A DNA stretch of 64,000 nt from positions 186,001 to 250,000 of the forward strand of contig NHNY01000035.1 of assembly GCA_002786065.1 (NCBI GenBank), in the 5' to 3' direction. Positions within the stretch are counted from its first letter, which is position 1. The number at the start of each line of letters is the position of its first letter. Below the pieces are notes generated by a model, which made no database searches, was not told the origin of the DNA, and saw only the letters and a program-made list of their open reading frames with translations. This document shows, one piece after another, positions 9,030 through 19,047 of the stretch. This DNA comes from Microcyclospora pomicola (lineage: Eukaryota > Ascomycota > Dothideomycetes > Capnodiales). A program made the translations under genes and the position numbers.

Positions 9030-10754
9030 TCACAGAAGCTTCCCGACCTCCAGCGCAAGTTTCTCCTTACTCACCAACCCCGCCACGGTAGATTTGGCGT
9101 CCAGCGTCTCGCACAGCCCGATCAGCTCGCTGTCCGGCGGCGCGAAATAGAGCAAGTAACCCAACGAGAGCAGCTGGAGCTTGCGTGCTTCGGCGCTCTC
9201 CTCGTTCGGGAGGGTGTGCAGCAGCGCAATGGCGAGCTCGATTTGCTCGCTGACGGGCACGGCGTCGGCATCGTTCAGCTCGCGTCGGTCCCGGTAGTTG
9301 AGGACCGCGAGATTCAAGGCGAGGGTGCTGGCGGCTACACGTGTGGTGGAATGGGTGGTGTCGAGGAGGGAGGAAGTGACGAGCTGGACGATGGTGGCGT
9401 TGATCTGGTTCGGCTCGGTCATGAGGATCTCCTCGATATACCGGGGGGAGCTGAAGATGTTGCAGGCCAGGTGTAAGGTCACCAGACGGAGGTTGTGGGG
9501 ACAGACGTCGAGCTTGTTGACGTGTTTGACCAGGACGACAAAGGTCGACGGACTGCTTTCTTCCGCGAAGAAGGTGCCCACGCGGGGGTCGATCATGGCG
9601 CAGCGAAGGAGATCGACTGCAGCGAAACGTTCGTCGATCGGTAGCTGGGGAACTTTGTTTTGGAAGTATCTCCCGATCGCAGCCAGATCGGGGAGTGTAG
9701 CAGTCGTCGGATCGATGTTACGCGCGGAGAGGAAGTTCTTCAGTGTCACCAACGCTTCATCTCGTGCAGCTGGACCCAATTTTGACATGAGTCGGTCTAG
9801 TGGTGGCGTCTTGTTGTAAGTCACCGGTTTCATCGAGCCGAAACGTAGTGTTGGCACATCCAGCTTGTCGTGTGCGTGAGGAGGGTACACAGTCAACAGC
9901 AGGCTGTCCACATACGCCCGGAGAAGGCTTGGATCTGCTCCGCTCCATTCGTCAAGCTTTACCCCTTTCGCAAAAGTGGCGAACGTCGGGGTTGCACGAA
10001 TCTGATACCGCGAGGCTATATCCTGAGCTGAGTTGATGTCGACCTTGATGAAGAGTGATTCGGGATGTTGTTCCGCTAGACTGTCGAATGTCGGATAAGC
10101 GATCCGGCAGGGGGCGCATGTCGACGACGTGAAGAATATGGTACTCGCGGTGTCCTTGGCAGCCTTCATCTTCTCCTCCAGTGCGTTGAGTGAAGTCACG
10201 TCGACGACCTTACCGTACGGCCTTCGAGACCTCGTTTCATACTTGACGTTTGAATATGGGACCTTGTGGATCGGAGTTATAGTCGAGGCTTGCGGCGCTG
10301 CAGGTGCTTGCGTGATCGAACGCATAGAAGCATCGATCTGGGGTCTCAACATCGCGCCGAAAGGTGTATCGAGAACCCGTCGTGGTAGGCCGGTGATGTG
10401 TTCCGGGATCCCCTTGCCAACCAGAAACATGCCGAAGTCGTTGGTGAAGTTATTACAGTTGTGCTCGAACAAGTCATAGCTGGCGGCAGAATAGACCTGC
10501 CTTGAATCCTCTAGGTACTCGTTGATGGTATCCTCTGGGAGATGGGTTACACCCAGATTTATGCGTTCCATAGGCGCCCCATGATGCGTAGACCCTGGTC
10601 TACTCTCTTGAATCCCAGCTCCGAAGTAGATCTCTCGATTGTTGAAGACGAGCGAGGTGTGATAGACGGCATCAATTTGTATCCCGAGGAATTGCCTGGA
10701 CATGGCTCGCGCCATACCTCTGGTGAGGTCGTAGACATACAGCTCGACGTTCAT
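9030..10754 (-). CDS. PPPDE (DeSI-type) - thioredoxin - PUL domain protein
   Basis: Single exon of 574 aa with three domains in order. PPPDE/DUF862 at about 2-130 contains the catalytic dyad His32 (AVYHTSLVF) and Cys100 (LFEHNCNNF). A thioredoxin fold at about 180-290 has the active site CAPC (213-216) and the cis-Pro loop RATPTFATF. A helical PUL (Ufd3/PLAP-type) domain runs from about 310 to the end. Family knowledge: PPPDE enzymes of the DeSI group are papain-like cysteine proteases that remove SUMO or ubiquitin; PUL domains of Ufd3/PLAA bind the C-terminus of Cdc48/p97. The combination suggests a redox-linked deconjugating enzyme working with Cdc48 (inference). All catalytic residues are present. 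I recall similar fusions in other filamentous fungi, so the architecture is probably not unique. It is divergent from eIF2B delta. Confidence 0.85.
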   Translation of the reverse strand: MNVELYVYDLTRGMARAMSRQFLGIQIDAVYHTSLVFNNREIYFGAGIQESRPGSTHHGAPMERINLGVTHLPEDTINEYLEDSRQVYSAASYDLFEHNCNNFTNDFGMFLVGKGIPEHITGLPRRVLDTPFGAMLRPQIDASMRSITQAPAAPQASTITPIHKVPYSNVKYETRSRRPYGKVVDVTSLNALEEKMKAAKDTASTIFFTSSTCAPCRIAYPTFDSLAEQHPESLFIKVDINSAQDIASRYQIRATPTFATFAKGVKLDEWSGADPSLLRAYVDSLLLTVYPPHAHDKLDVPTLRFGSMKPVTYNKTPPLDRLMSKLGPAARDEALVTLKNFLSARNIDPTTATLPDLAAIGRYFQNKVPQLPIDERFAAVDLLRCAMIDPRVGTFFAEESSPSTFVVLVKHVNKLDVCPHNLRLVTLHLACNIFSSPRYIEEILMTEPNQINATIVQLVTSSLLDTTHSTTRVAASTLALNLAVLNYRDRRELNDADAVPVSEQIELAIALLHTLPNEESAEARKLQLLSLGYLLYFAPPDSELIGLCETLDAKSTVAGLVSKEKLALEVGKLL

Positions 10755-11195
10755 CGCAACGAACAGAGTAGTATGTCTCCTGGTCTGTTCTTAACAAATC
10801 GACAAGCTGGAATCTGAGGTGCGATGTCTATCTTGCTCGAATCGTTGGGTGGCACAGCGAAATAAATATGCCTTATTTCTGTCAAGGTTACCTAAGGCAC
10901 ATGTAAGATCAAACCCTCATATGAACGGAAACAATGTGAAGGTAAAAGAACAAACACGCATACTTGTACAGAACACACTCTCATATATATGCGTTGTCTA
11001 CGACTATGAGCCGCGTAGACTTTTCAGTGCCTGGTGGCAAGCTGGGGAAAGTCGTTCATCTATCACTGACAGCACTATTCAGAGTCGAGCACGCACGGGC
11101 CTCCGCCGCAAGAGTCAAGTCGGGTTTCACAAGCCAAAAAGTTACCCATCCCACCTTCGCATGAATACAACACCCGAGATCGAGCAGACAACACA
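10755..11195. promoter_or_regulatory. Bidirectional promoter, PPPDE protein / eIF2B delta
   Basis: 441 bp between two divergent start codons. It must carry both 5' UTRs and promoters. An out-of-frame ATG at 11161 opens a 32-codon frame that runs through the eIF2B delta start codon and ends at 11259. Its context is poor (pyrimidine at -3), whereas the main ATG at 11196 has A at -3. Confidence 0.5.
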
Positions 11196-12704
11196 ATGCC
11201 AGAGAAGACGGGTGCCGAGGCGCCGCCTCCAGCCAAGGCGGAATCGGAAACAACATTAAGTCCTGCGGAATTGAAGAAAAGAGCCAAAGCAGAGAAACAA
11301 GCTAGACGAGCGGCGCAAAAAGAACAGCAGCAACCAGCGGAAGGAACGTCTTCAGCAAATGGTAGCTCGCAAGCACATACGGCAAAGCATCCAGGAGTAG
11401 AAGCAGGTCTTGCTCAAGGATCGAGGAACGAAAAGAAGCAACATCCAAAAGGACAATCACAGGCACAACAAAAGGCTGAAGGATCTCGACCATCGCAACA
11501 CCAGCGCACATCGTCATATCAAGCGCAATCTGGTGCAGCCCAAGGCATGCCTGTTCGGCAAAAACAGCTGCAGGGTGGGACCAAGTCCGTCAAGAGGGAC
11601 AATAAGAATGTCGAACTGTTCAGCCACCTGTACCAGCCACGGCGGACCACATTAGCAGGCGTGTCCAAGGAAGTGCATCCCGCTGTGCTGCAATTAGGAT
11701 ACCAGTTCAGCGCATACGAAATTACCGGCAGTAGCGCAAGATGTGTAGCTATGCTACGAGCCTTCAAGGAGGCTATTCAATCCTACACTACCCCGACCGG
11801 CGTGTCCTTGGCCAGACATATGAACTCGCATTTCTTGTCGCCACAAATAGAGTACTTGAAGTCCTGTCGGCCTATCGCTGAATCGATGGGCAACGCCATC
11901 CGATGGCTGAAGAAGCTGGTGGCCGACATTGATCCCAATATGCCCGAACAAGAAGCGAAAGATTACCTATGCTCTGAGATCGACCGGTTCGTCCGTGAGC
12001 GGATATATGCTACCGACACAGCGGTGGCAACCTCTGCCAGTCAACAGATCCGACCAAACGCTGTGATTGTTGCGTATGCAAAAAGTTCGCTGGTTGAAAA
12101 GACGATACTGCACGCACACGCGGCAGGTACACCATTCCGTGTCATTGTCATCGATACACGGCCGCTCTTCGAGGGCAAGAACCTGGCTAACACGCTCGTA
12201 CGAGCCGGTGTTGAGGTTGAGTATCTTCCGTATTCCGCCATCTCGTATGCGATGAAACACGCCACATTAGTTCTCCTCGGTGCACACAGTATGCTGTCAA
12301 ACGGTCGGCTGCAGTCTCGCGTTGGTACTGCCGCAATCGCTATGCAAGCCAAGATCAAGGACATACCAGTCATCGTGTGCTGCGAAAGTATCAAGTTCAG
12401 TGGCAAAGTCGCCCTTGATAGTATCGTGCTCAATGAAGTCGCGCCTGCCGACGAGTTGGTACTGCCGAAGTCAACAGCTCACGGACCCTCCACTGATGAC
12501 ACCGAGGCCGAAGGCGAGGCAGGCAAGAAGGACAAAGCCGAGAGATCTTTGGAAGAATGGCACGACATATCAAATTTACAAATCCTTAACCTGATGTATG
12601 ATGTTACACCAGCGGAGTACATCAGCATGGTGATATGTGAATATGGCAGCTTACCCCCGAGCTCGGTACCGGTTGTTCACCGGCTGGCGAATGAGGGTGA
12701 TTGA
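11196..12704 (+). CDS. GCD2: Translation initiation factor eIF2B subunit delta
   Basis: Single exon of 502 aa; the start is in a good context (CACAATG). Seen: a Lys/Ala/Gln-rich low-complexity N-terminus (about 1-135) with LKKRAKAEKQARRAAQKEQ, followed by the Rossmann-like eIF2B alpha/beta/delta fold: an N-terminal helical part (about 150-280), then FRVIVIDTRPLFEGKNLA, GVEVEYLPYSAISYAM, VLLGAHSMLSNGRLQSRVGT and IPVIVCCESIKFSGKV, ending with YDVTPAEYISMVICEYG. Family knowledge: eIF2B is the decameric guanine-nucleotide exchange factor for eIF2; the delta subunit (Gcd2 in yeast) belongs to the regulatory core that senses phosphorylated eIF2 alpha. The long basic N-terminus is typical of delta and distinguishes it from the alpha and beta subunits. 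It is divergent from the PPPDE gene, with a possible overlapping uORF. Confidence 0.92.
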   Translation: MPEKTGAEAPPPAKAESETTLSPAELKKRAKAEKQARRAAQKEQQQPAEGTSSANGSSQAHTAKHPGVEAGLAQGSRNEKKQHPKGQSQAQQKAEGSRPSQHQRTSSYQAQSGAAQGMPVRQKQLQGGTKSVKRDNKNVELFSHLYQPRRTTLAGVSKEVHPAVLQLGYQFSAYEITGSSARCVAMLRAFKEAIQSYTTPTGVSLARHMNSHFLSPQIEYLKSCRPIAESMGNAIRWLKKLVADIDPNMPEQEAKDYLCSEIDRFVRERIYATDTAVATSASQQIRPNAVIVAYAKSSLVEKTILHAHAAGTPFRVIVIDTRPLFEGKNLANTLVRAGVEVEYLPYSAISYAMKHATLVLLGAHSMLSNGRLQSRVGTAAIAMQAKIKDIPVIVCCESIKFSGKVALDSIVLNEVAPADELVLPKSTAHGPSTDDTEAEGEAGKKDKAERSLEEWHDISNLQILNLMYDVTPAEYISMVICEYGSLPPSSVPVVHRLANEGD

Positions 12705-13449
12705 GTGGCTACGATCATCTCGATCAAGAGTTTCGAAATGAAATCGCGAACTGACGTACATTGGGCCGGAGCTATACTCCTCGATATCTGGCATAGCGCA
12801 CACGAAGTCCCAATCTACAGGCGCAAATGTTTCGAGGGCAGTCCAATACTGCGGATGGGTTACAGAGGAGCCCATCGCACAATGTGAGGGCTGCGATTCA
12901 GGTTGATGAGGAACGGATTCCACGATCGATGTATAAATGTGGCCCCGATTATAGCTAGTTCCTAGTCTGCCACTGTCGCGACAGTGTAGCTCATCGACTT
13001 CATAATTCAGCTGAAAAGCCAGTTATCAATCACGATGCTCAAGTCTAGTGCAATACATATGTCTTGCTCTCGCCGACACTTTGATTGTCTCAGTCAATCA
13101 TGGTCGTTCATGTCAGGATCTGAGGTGGCGTCGTGCTTCTCCGCTTTCGAGGATCACCTCCACCGTTGGGTGTTTGGCCAGCCGCGGCCTAACAGATACC
13201 TCTAGCTCTATGTGAACGTCTTTTAGCCTAGCACTGCCGTATGATCTTCAGGTACTGTATACTTGCTTCGTACTTCGTGATCTGAACATGTCTGCTGGCC
13301 TGAGAACTTGTCACCTCATCTTGTGACCCATCAATCTAGCTGGTTCAAGCATTGGCCAGTATTGGAACCTCCGTACCGAGCAGCATTCCCCGGAGGCCAT
13401 TGGTGCGATGAGAAATCAGCATTGACCGTAATTGGCAAAGGTTCGAATA
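12705..13449. other. Intergenic, eIF2B delta to acyltransferase
   Basis: About 745 bp between two + strand genes. It holds the 3' UTR of eIF2B delta and the promoter of the acyltransferase. I see no gene, RNA or repeat in it. Confidence 0.5.
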
Positions 13450-15024
13450 ATGAACTTCCTACGCAGCGCACTGGGATTGCAAGCGAAAGCTGCGCCTCCA
13501 CCACCTGTCGAGGATGATGTCGTCTATCCGGTGCACGCCTTGGACGGCACCAAACAAAACCGCAAATTCGTGACCTGGCTCATGCAGTTCAACGATGTCC
13601 TGGATGCCGATCACTTACATCGCGGTCTTGCTGGCTTGCTCGAGATAGGGGACTGGAGAAAGCTAGGTGGTCGGCTACGAAATACGGTACGAGTGTTGAC
13701 TTTTGCCTCTCCAAAAGAAATACTGGCTAGAGACTGATTGCGAAGCTATTAGCCCAACGGACGACTTGAGATACATGTGCCAGTTCCTTTCACCGCAGAA
13801 CGACCAGCAGTGGGTTTTCATCATGAGGATCTCCAGACCATCAAGATCAGTGAGCATCCACTGGCACAGCACTTGCCGAAGAAAACCCTCGGTCCATCAG
13901 TACAGCCATTCTGTATTGACCTCAAACCTCTCATCGCGCCACCAGACATGCCATTGACAGTAGCCATGACGATAGACGCCATTGTTGACCATGACTTGCC
14001 ACAAATCTGGGTTCGGGTCACGACGTTCGCGGACGCCACGCTGGTGGCCTTCTCGTGGCCGCATACGCTGATCGATGCTGGAGGTGTCCAGGCTTTACTG
14101 CACGCTTGGTCACTCATGGTCGCTGATCGAACGGAAGAGGTTGTTCCAGTATTGGGCGCGAGGGAGGACGTCTTGATCAACGCGGCAAACGCAAGCGAAG
14201 AAGAACCAGATGAAGAGCTTCTGATCGAGAAGAGACGGCTCGCAGGTATGAGTCTGCTGAGGTGGATCTCAAACTACGTTTGGGACAGCTACTGGAACCC
14301 ACCGTTGGAAGTGCAAGCGATCTTCCTGCCCAAAGAAGCTTTTACCAGTCTCCAAGCCCGTGTGAAGAATGAAGCTGCAGCCGGCGCATCGGATGAAAAG
14401 GCACCGTTCGTCAGCGAAAGCGACGTGCTGATGGCATGGATGACCCGCCTGGCAGCTCTCTCGGAGTCGCGACCGCGGCCCATGACCGTGGCCACAGCCT
14501 TCAACGCTCGGTCACGTATCCCTGGTCTTGCCAATTCGGCAGGCGTGTATCTCCAGAACATGATCCTGGCAGTATACACATTTCTCCCCGCAGCGCTCGG
14601 TCAAGGTCCTACAGGCCCTATAGCAGCTGCCAATCGCGCCTCACTCATCGCGCAGACCACCACCGCGCAGACCACAAGCCTCCTGCACAGTGTGCAGCGC
14701 GACATCGCTGTCAAGAACAGCGCGAGCTTTTTGTTTGGCGACTCCACGGCTGTGCCGGTCCTCTACAACAACCTCACGCAAGTCAAAGTCATCCAAGCTG
14801 TTGATTTCAGCGGGGCTGTTGTACGGCAGGGTGAAAGCGATCGAACGCGCACTAATCCGCTCGGGATGATGGTGAGCTTCCACACGCCAAAGGAACGTCA
14901 AGGTCTACGCTTCCTGTGGGTGCTAGGCAAAGACCATGTGGGGGACTATTGGCTCATGGCTAGTCTGCTGCCGAAGGCGTGGGAGCTGATGAAAGCGGAG
15001 GTGGAACAGGGGTGGACTGAATGA
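13450..15024 (+). CDS. BAHD-like acyltransferase (transferase family)
   Basis: Two exons, 13450-13686 and 13753-15024 (66-nt intron), giving 502 aa. The acceptor was placed after the in-frame stop at 13750-13752, which gives the family-like run PNGRLEIHVPVPFT. Seen: an HxxxD catalytic motif (SWPHTLIDAGG, His183 to Asp187) and an N-terminal domain with GDWRKLGGRLRN. The second-half core motif DFGWG is not clear; a DFSGAV string lies roughly where it would be. Family knowledge: HxxxD enzymes (plant BAHD, fungal trichothecene 3-O-acetyltransferase relatives) transfer acyl groups from CoA to an alcohol or amine. The substrate is unknown. No polyketide or peptide synthase lies nearby, so a secondary-metabolite cluster is not supported by this window. 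The gene is convergent with the JmjC gene, 176 bp away. Confidence 0.8.
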
Positions 15025-15200
15025 TGTGGAACCATTTTGGATACAGTATGGCTTAGCATATCTCTGAAAGCCATCTGTAGTCGATGGAATTCCGATGAAT
15101 AGATATCACACTCGTGTCGACTCTGCTCCTCCTGAACTGGTCAGCACTCTACCGCCAGCACGAAAGCACACAGCGGTGCCCATCTCGACCATGACCGTGA

Positions 15201-16356
15201 TCATGAAACGTCCATCGTCACCTCTCCATAATCTACCCCCGACTTCCTCTGTTTGTCGACCACCTCCCGTACGAAATTCATGCCCGTCCAGAATGCCCCC
15301 GCGAACTCCATGTCATACCAGTAATTCACCGCGCACACGAATCCTGCGTCCCCGCGACTTTGCGAGACTTTATGATACCACATCGCCGGCAGATACAGCA
15401 CATCACCCTCCCGCAGTGTTACCCTCAACGGATGCGCGAGTGGCGAATACGATGTCGCGTTGTGTTCTGGCACATCCGGGTCCCACATCGGCACCGGTAC
15501 ATACTGTTCCGGCTCATCGGAAGTGATCCTCAGCGGCATCGACGATACGTTGGTCTCGTCACTGGCGGCAGCAGGTACGTAACGCGCCTTCAACACCTCG
15601 CGCTCGTTCACGCACGGCATCGCTACAGGCGGGAGCAGGACAAAGTGCTTCTCCCCGCGGATCTGCGCGTACAGGTTCTCGTAATTGTCCTTGTGCAGCG
15701 CCGTCACGGAGCGGTCGCCGCCCAGCCAGATGTTGACGGCATCGGCGGACTGCTGCAGCGCGATGCGCGCAAAGGGGATATCCGACGGGACGTTCGGGGC
15801 AAGAGAAGGATACTCGAGCCGCAGACTGTCGTTTTGGGGTTGGGCGTATCTCACATTCTGGGATGGTTGAGCGCCTGTTGAGTTCAGTGATGGGCGAGAA
15901 GATGGTTGCAGGGTTCCATCTCCTTCCATCAGCAGAGCATCAAGAAAGTCCGAGAATGGTTCTGTCGTCTCATGCGGTTCGACGAACATGGGCACTTCGC
16001 CGTCGGCTTCGACGATCGCGTCGGCATTCCTGTCTTGACATCATCAGAGGGTGATGTTCTATCTCCCACGTACAGGAGCATCAAAAGACAATGGAGTGAG
16101 CTATGTACCCGAATGGAGTCACCGCGATCCTCACGTTCTCGCCTCCCATTTTATGTTTGAGGTAGTCGATGTCCCATTGCTGAACAGCCGTCCAATCTGC
16201 CGCCATGCCTCGGACGACGAAGGGTCGATTCGTCGCCACATACCGCATGAATTCGAGCGCGCTGGGTTCGCTGTCAAGCTCGTCCACGACAGCGGCGTTG
16301 AGCGAGTGGTATGTGTCGAGCAAGCTCGCGATGGGGTCGTGAGTACCGGTGGACAT
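15201..16356 (-). CDS. JmjC-domain hydroxylase, JMJD7-like
   Basis: Two exons on the - strand, 16356-16109 and 16029-15201 (79-nt intron), giving 358 aa. Seen: an N-terminal region with NRPFVVRGMAADW (typical cupin/JmjC entry), the iron facial triad as HKD (SVTALHKDNYENLY, His195 and Asp197) and a distal His (PAMWYHKVSQS, His302), plus a Lys-containing strand (GEKHFVLLPP). Size and the entry motif match JMJD7/PASS1-type small JmjC enzymes rather than histone demethylases with PHD or Tudor domains. Family knowledge: human JMJD7 is a 2-oxoglutarate- and Fe(II)-dependent lysyl (3S)-hydroxylase acting on TRAFAC GTPases. The fungal substrate is inferred at best. All three metal ligands are present, so it is probably active. 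Confidence 0.85.
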
Positions 16357-16935
16357 ATTGTTCAGCCGCGATTCGGAAAATATGAATTTGAAAAAAGATC
16401 GAAGGGGTGCTATGTATCAGACACTTCTCTCATCCAATGACCTCCAGTTGTGCATACATGTGACTAAGTGCCATGTATAAGGTATGCCTGTAGAGCTGCG
16501 AGTTCAAAACTTCATAACGATGTTCTGCAAAAAGCTACGCCAGCCACGATTGGTCCACGGCTCCTCGAAGCTAGTGGATGTGCTATGCATAACACGATAA
16601 CCATAATATCGCACGTTATCGCCATGAGCTTGTTTTGTGTTGACTTCCGCTATGCTGCGAGATGCAGACGAATCAGTGGAATGATCACGAGTGAGCGAAA
16701 TTACAATGGATGCCAGCGACATATCGGGTGAGCTGCAGGCTTTGGCGGACAAGCCAACGGGAAACACGAAGCGAACGATGTTTCATCACAACTCGAGCAC
16801 ATAAGGGCCTCTCATTGTACTTGTTGCGGCATTCGTTCTGAGATGGTAACATCTGAAGTTTGGATCAGATATAGAGGAACAAGGCATGATCTGCCACAAA
16901 CATTGGAAAACTATGCTAATGAAATTGCCTCTCAA
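16357..16935. other. Intergenic upstream of the JmjC gene
   Basis: 579 bp between two - strand genes. It carries the JmjC promoter and the 3' UTR of the arylsulfotransferase-like gene. Nothing else is recognised. Confidence 0.5.
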
Positions 16936-18912
16936 CTAACTAGCGGAATCTGTACTGTAGTCCTCATCCTCATCCGCCAAGTCAAAACCGTCGTCATAGA
17001 ATAGCGCATCTCCATCTGCCTTTGCGGCTTCCTGCTTTCCTCTCGTGAACAGGTGGCCCAGGGGTGCAAGCTTTGACCGGCAGTGGTTCCATTGCCCACG
17101 AGCGTCTATCCCCCGGTACTCAATCGCCTCTTTGCATTGCTGCAATTTGGTGTATGTCTGCACGCGAAGCTTTTGACTCCAGCTGAAAAGTATAAGACAA
17201 AACCCGATGAAGACGGTGAGCGTTGCACCGATTATAACCATCTTCGGATCAAGCCACTTCTTCTCATTATCGTCATCATCAGACTCTTGTGGGCTGTAGT
17301 ACTCATCGGCGACTCCTGAGTTGCTGTGTGTCAGGTCTTCCTCATGTGCGAGCAACCCATGCGTTGCCCAGAATTCGGCATCCAAGGACATGTCGAAAGC
17401 TTTCGATATCGCAAGCTTTCGATCATGGATATCAAGAGCAACAACATGCACCCATCGTCGGACTCGTTCGGACGCAGCTAGGTCGTAGCTTGTCTCAAAT
17501 CCGTCGCGGTCGAATTTGACCATGCCATGTATTTTTGCAGTCTCGTTGGTGTCCCGGACGTCGGAATGTCGTATTACCCAGCTCTTCACTTCGGTCGAGC
17601 CAAGCCATGACATGTAGAATGTCTCATTGACGAGCACAAGACTAGGCTCTGTGGTGGGCATACCTTTCCAGGGCAGCTTGAAGTTGCGGTAGCTCTGGAC
17701 AAATCCACTCCCGAAATTCGAAGAGGGCTCTAAGTATGCATCGCATAAAAGTTCGCCAGCTTCCGAAAACTCGCTGATAACGCCGTTGACACCGAATCCG
17801 AGCACGACGTGGCCATTAGGCAGGGTTTGGTACGAGCCCTGCGAGACACTAAGAATGTCGCCGGATGTGTGCTCGTAACTCTGCGCAACCTTGGCCGTCA
17901 TCTTCTTAGTATCGATATCGATTCGAATGCCCCTAGACTGGCGGGCAGTGTGATAGGTCCAGTCGGCACGGTTGTCGAACATTGTGATTGCTTTGTAGGT
18001 TTTGTCCCATCGCGCATCATGCTGCCCAAGGAACGTTGTAGCTTCGCCTGACGACAAGTCCTCGAAAGAATTCTTCTTACCACCCAATCTCCAAAGAACC
18101 TCGCCAGTGCGGCCGGAAACGTATAGAGTGCATCTCAAGTATCGACTTGACACGAGATAGTTGCCTTCCTTGTCTTTGGCGATACTGTTGATGTGGAACC
18201 AGTCCCACGGATCATCTTTGGGAATTGGACCGTGCGACCTGTCGTACGAGTCTGCGAGCTCGATATGGTCGCTTGCCCGCCAAGTGAATAGTGCTTCGCC
18301 TGTCTCTAGATTCAGCTCCTGGAACATTGCCTCCCAGATATATCCTTCGGTCATATCACTCCGCACGGTCGAGACATTCTTTATGACTGGGTCGTAGACA
18401 GTGATGAGAGCTGTATCGTCTTCCGTGATCGTGAACTCGTGCAGATCACCCTGTGTTTCTCCAACCGCCTGAATTTGACGATACTCTTGGTAATTCTGAT
18501 CAAGCATGTAATACTTCCCACCACCATGGCCTTTCACATTGTCGTTACCTGCCCAGAAAGTGATGTATCGTTGTCCTCGGTACATCTGAGATTGGAAGTT
18601 GTACACCTGGCCGTATTTGTGTTCTGCTGTCCAGATCAAACTTCCGTTGGAGTCCAGTATGTAAGGCATCGGTTGGGCACGCTCGCCTCTTGGGGCGACG
18701 AAAAGGTATGTGCCATCCTCGCAAGCGGAGAAAGGCTGCATCATGTTGACCCGGGGCGAAATGACATTGCTGGAGTGGTACTTGGCAGTAACCCAGGATC
18801 CATATTTTCCAGCATTGTAGTCATCGGAGTGCTCGAAGGAAACGAGGTCTGCGGAGACAACACCAAAATACGCAACCAGCGGGAGAAGACAAGAAAGGAA
18901 AGAGTAAGACAT
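16936..18912 (-). CDS. Arylsulfotransferase (ASST)-family membrane-anchored protein
   Basis: Single exon of 658 aa. Seen: an N-terminal signal peptide (MSYSFLSCLLPLVAYFGVVSA), a long beta-propeller-like luminal domain with repeated Trp/Asp-Gly loops (GSLIWTAEHKYGQVYNF, DDPWDWFHINSIAKDKEGN, GEVLWRLGGKKN, SYQTLPNGHVVLGFG), one membrane segment near 560-580 (MVIIGATLTVFIGFCLILF) and an acidic cytosolic tail. Several N-x-S/T sites fit secretion-pathway entry. Family knowledge: this matches the fungal Arylsulfotran_2 group, distantly related to bacterial PAPS-independent arylsulfate sulfotransferases (six-bladed propellers with a catalytic His). The motif around QHDARW may hold such a His, but I cannot prove catalysis. 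Many fungal members have no assigned substrate. Confidence 0.75.
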   Translation of the reverse strand: MSYSFLSCLLPLVAYFGVVSADLVSFEHSDDYNAGKYGSWVTAKYHSSNVISPRVNMMQPFSACEDGTYLFVAPRGERAQPMPYILDSNGSLIWTAEHKYGQVYNFQSQMYRGQRYITFWAGNDNVKGHGGGKYYMLDQNYQEYRQIQAVGETQGDLHEFTITEDDTALITVYDPVIKNVSTVRSDMTEGYIWEAMFQELNLETGEALFTWRASDHIELADSYDRSHGPIPKDDPWDWFHINSIAKDKEGNYLVSSRYLRCTLYVSGRTGEVLWRLGGKKNSFEDLSSGEATTFLGQHDARWDKTYKAITMFDNRADWTYHTARQSRGIRIDIDTKKMTAKVAQSYEHTSGDILSVSQGSYQTLPNGHVVLGFGVNGVISEFSEAGELLCDAYLEPSSNFGSGFVQSYRNFKLPWKGMPTTEPSLVLVNETFYMSWLGSTEVKSWVIRHSDVRDTNETAKIHGMVKFDRDGFETSYDLAASERVRRWVHVVALDIHDRKLAISKAFDMSLDAEFWATHGLLAHEEDLTHSNSGVADEYYSPQESDDDDNEKKWLDPKMVIIGATLTVFIGFCLILFSWSQKLRVQTYTKLQQCKEAIEYRGIDARGQWNHCRSKLAPLGHLFTRGKQEAAKADGDALFYDDGFDLADEDEDYSTDSAS

Positions 18913-19047
18913 GCTTGATGAGTAGATGGACAGTCAACAGGGCGAGCAACCAGAAGGATGAGCGACGAGATAAGAAAGAACAGACATCCTCAGACGACGA
19001 ACGACATGGTACTTACAGAACACTCGTTTCAGTATCCACTCACACGA

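Noticed and set aside
13450-18912. Possible secondary-metabolite cluster (acyltransferase, JmjC hydroxylase, ASST-like)
   Set aside because: No polyketide synthase, peptide synthetase, terpene cyclase, P450 or transporter is nearby, and the JmjC gene looks like a conserved housekeeping hydroxylase.
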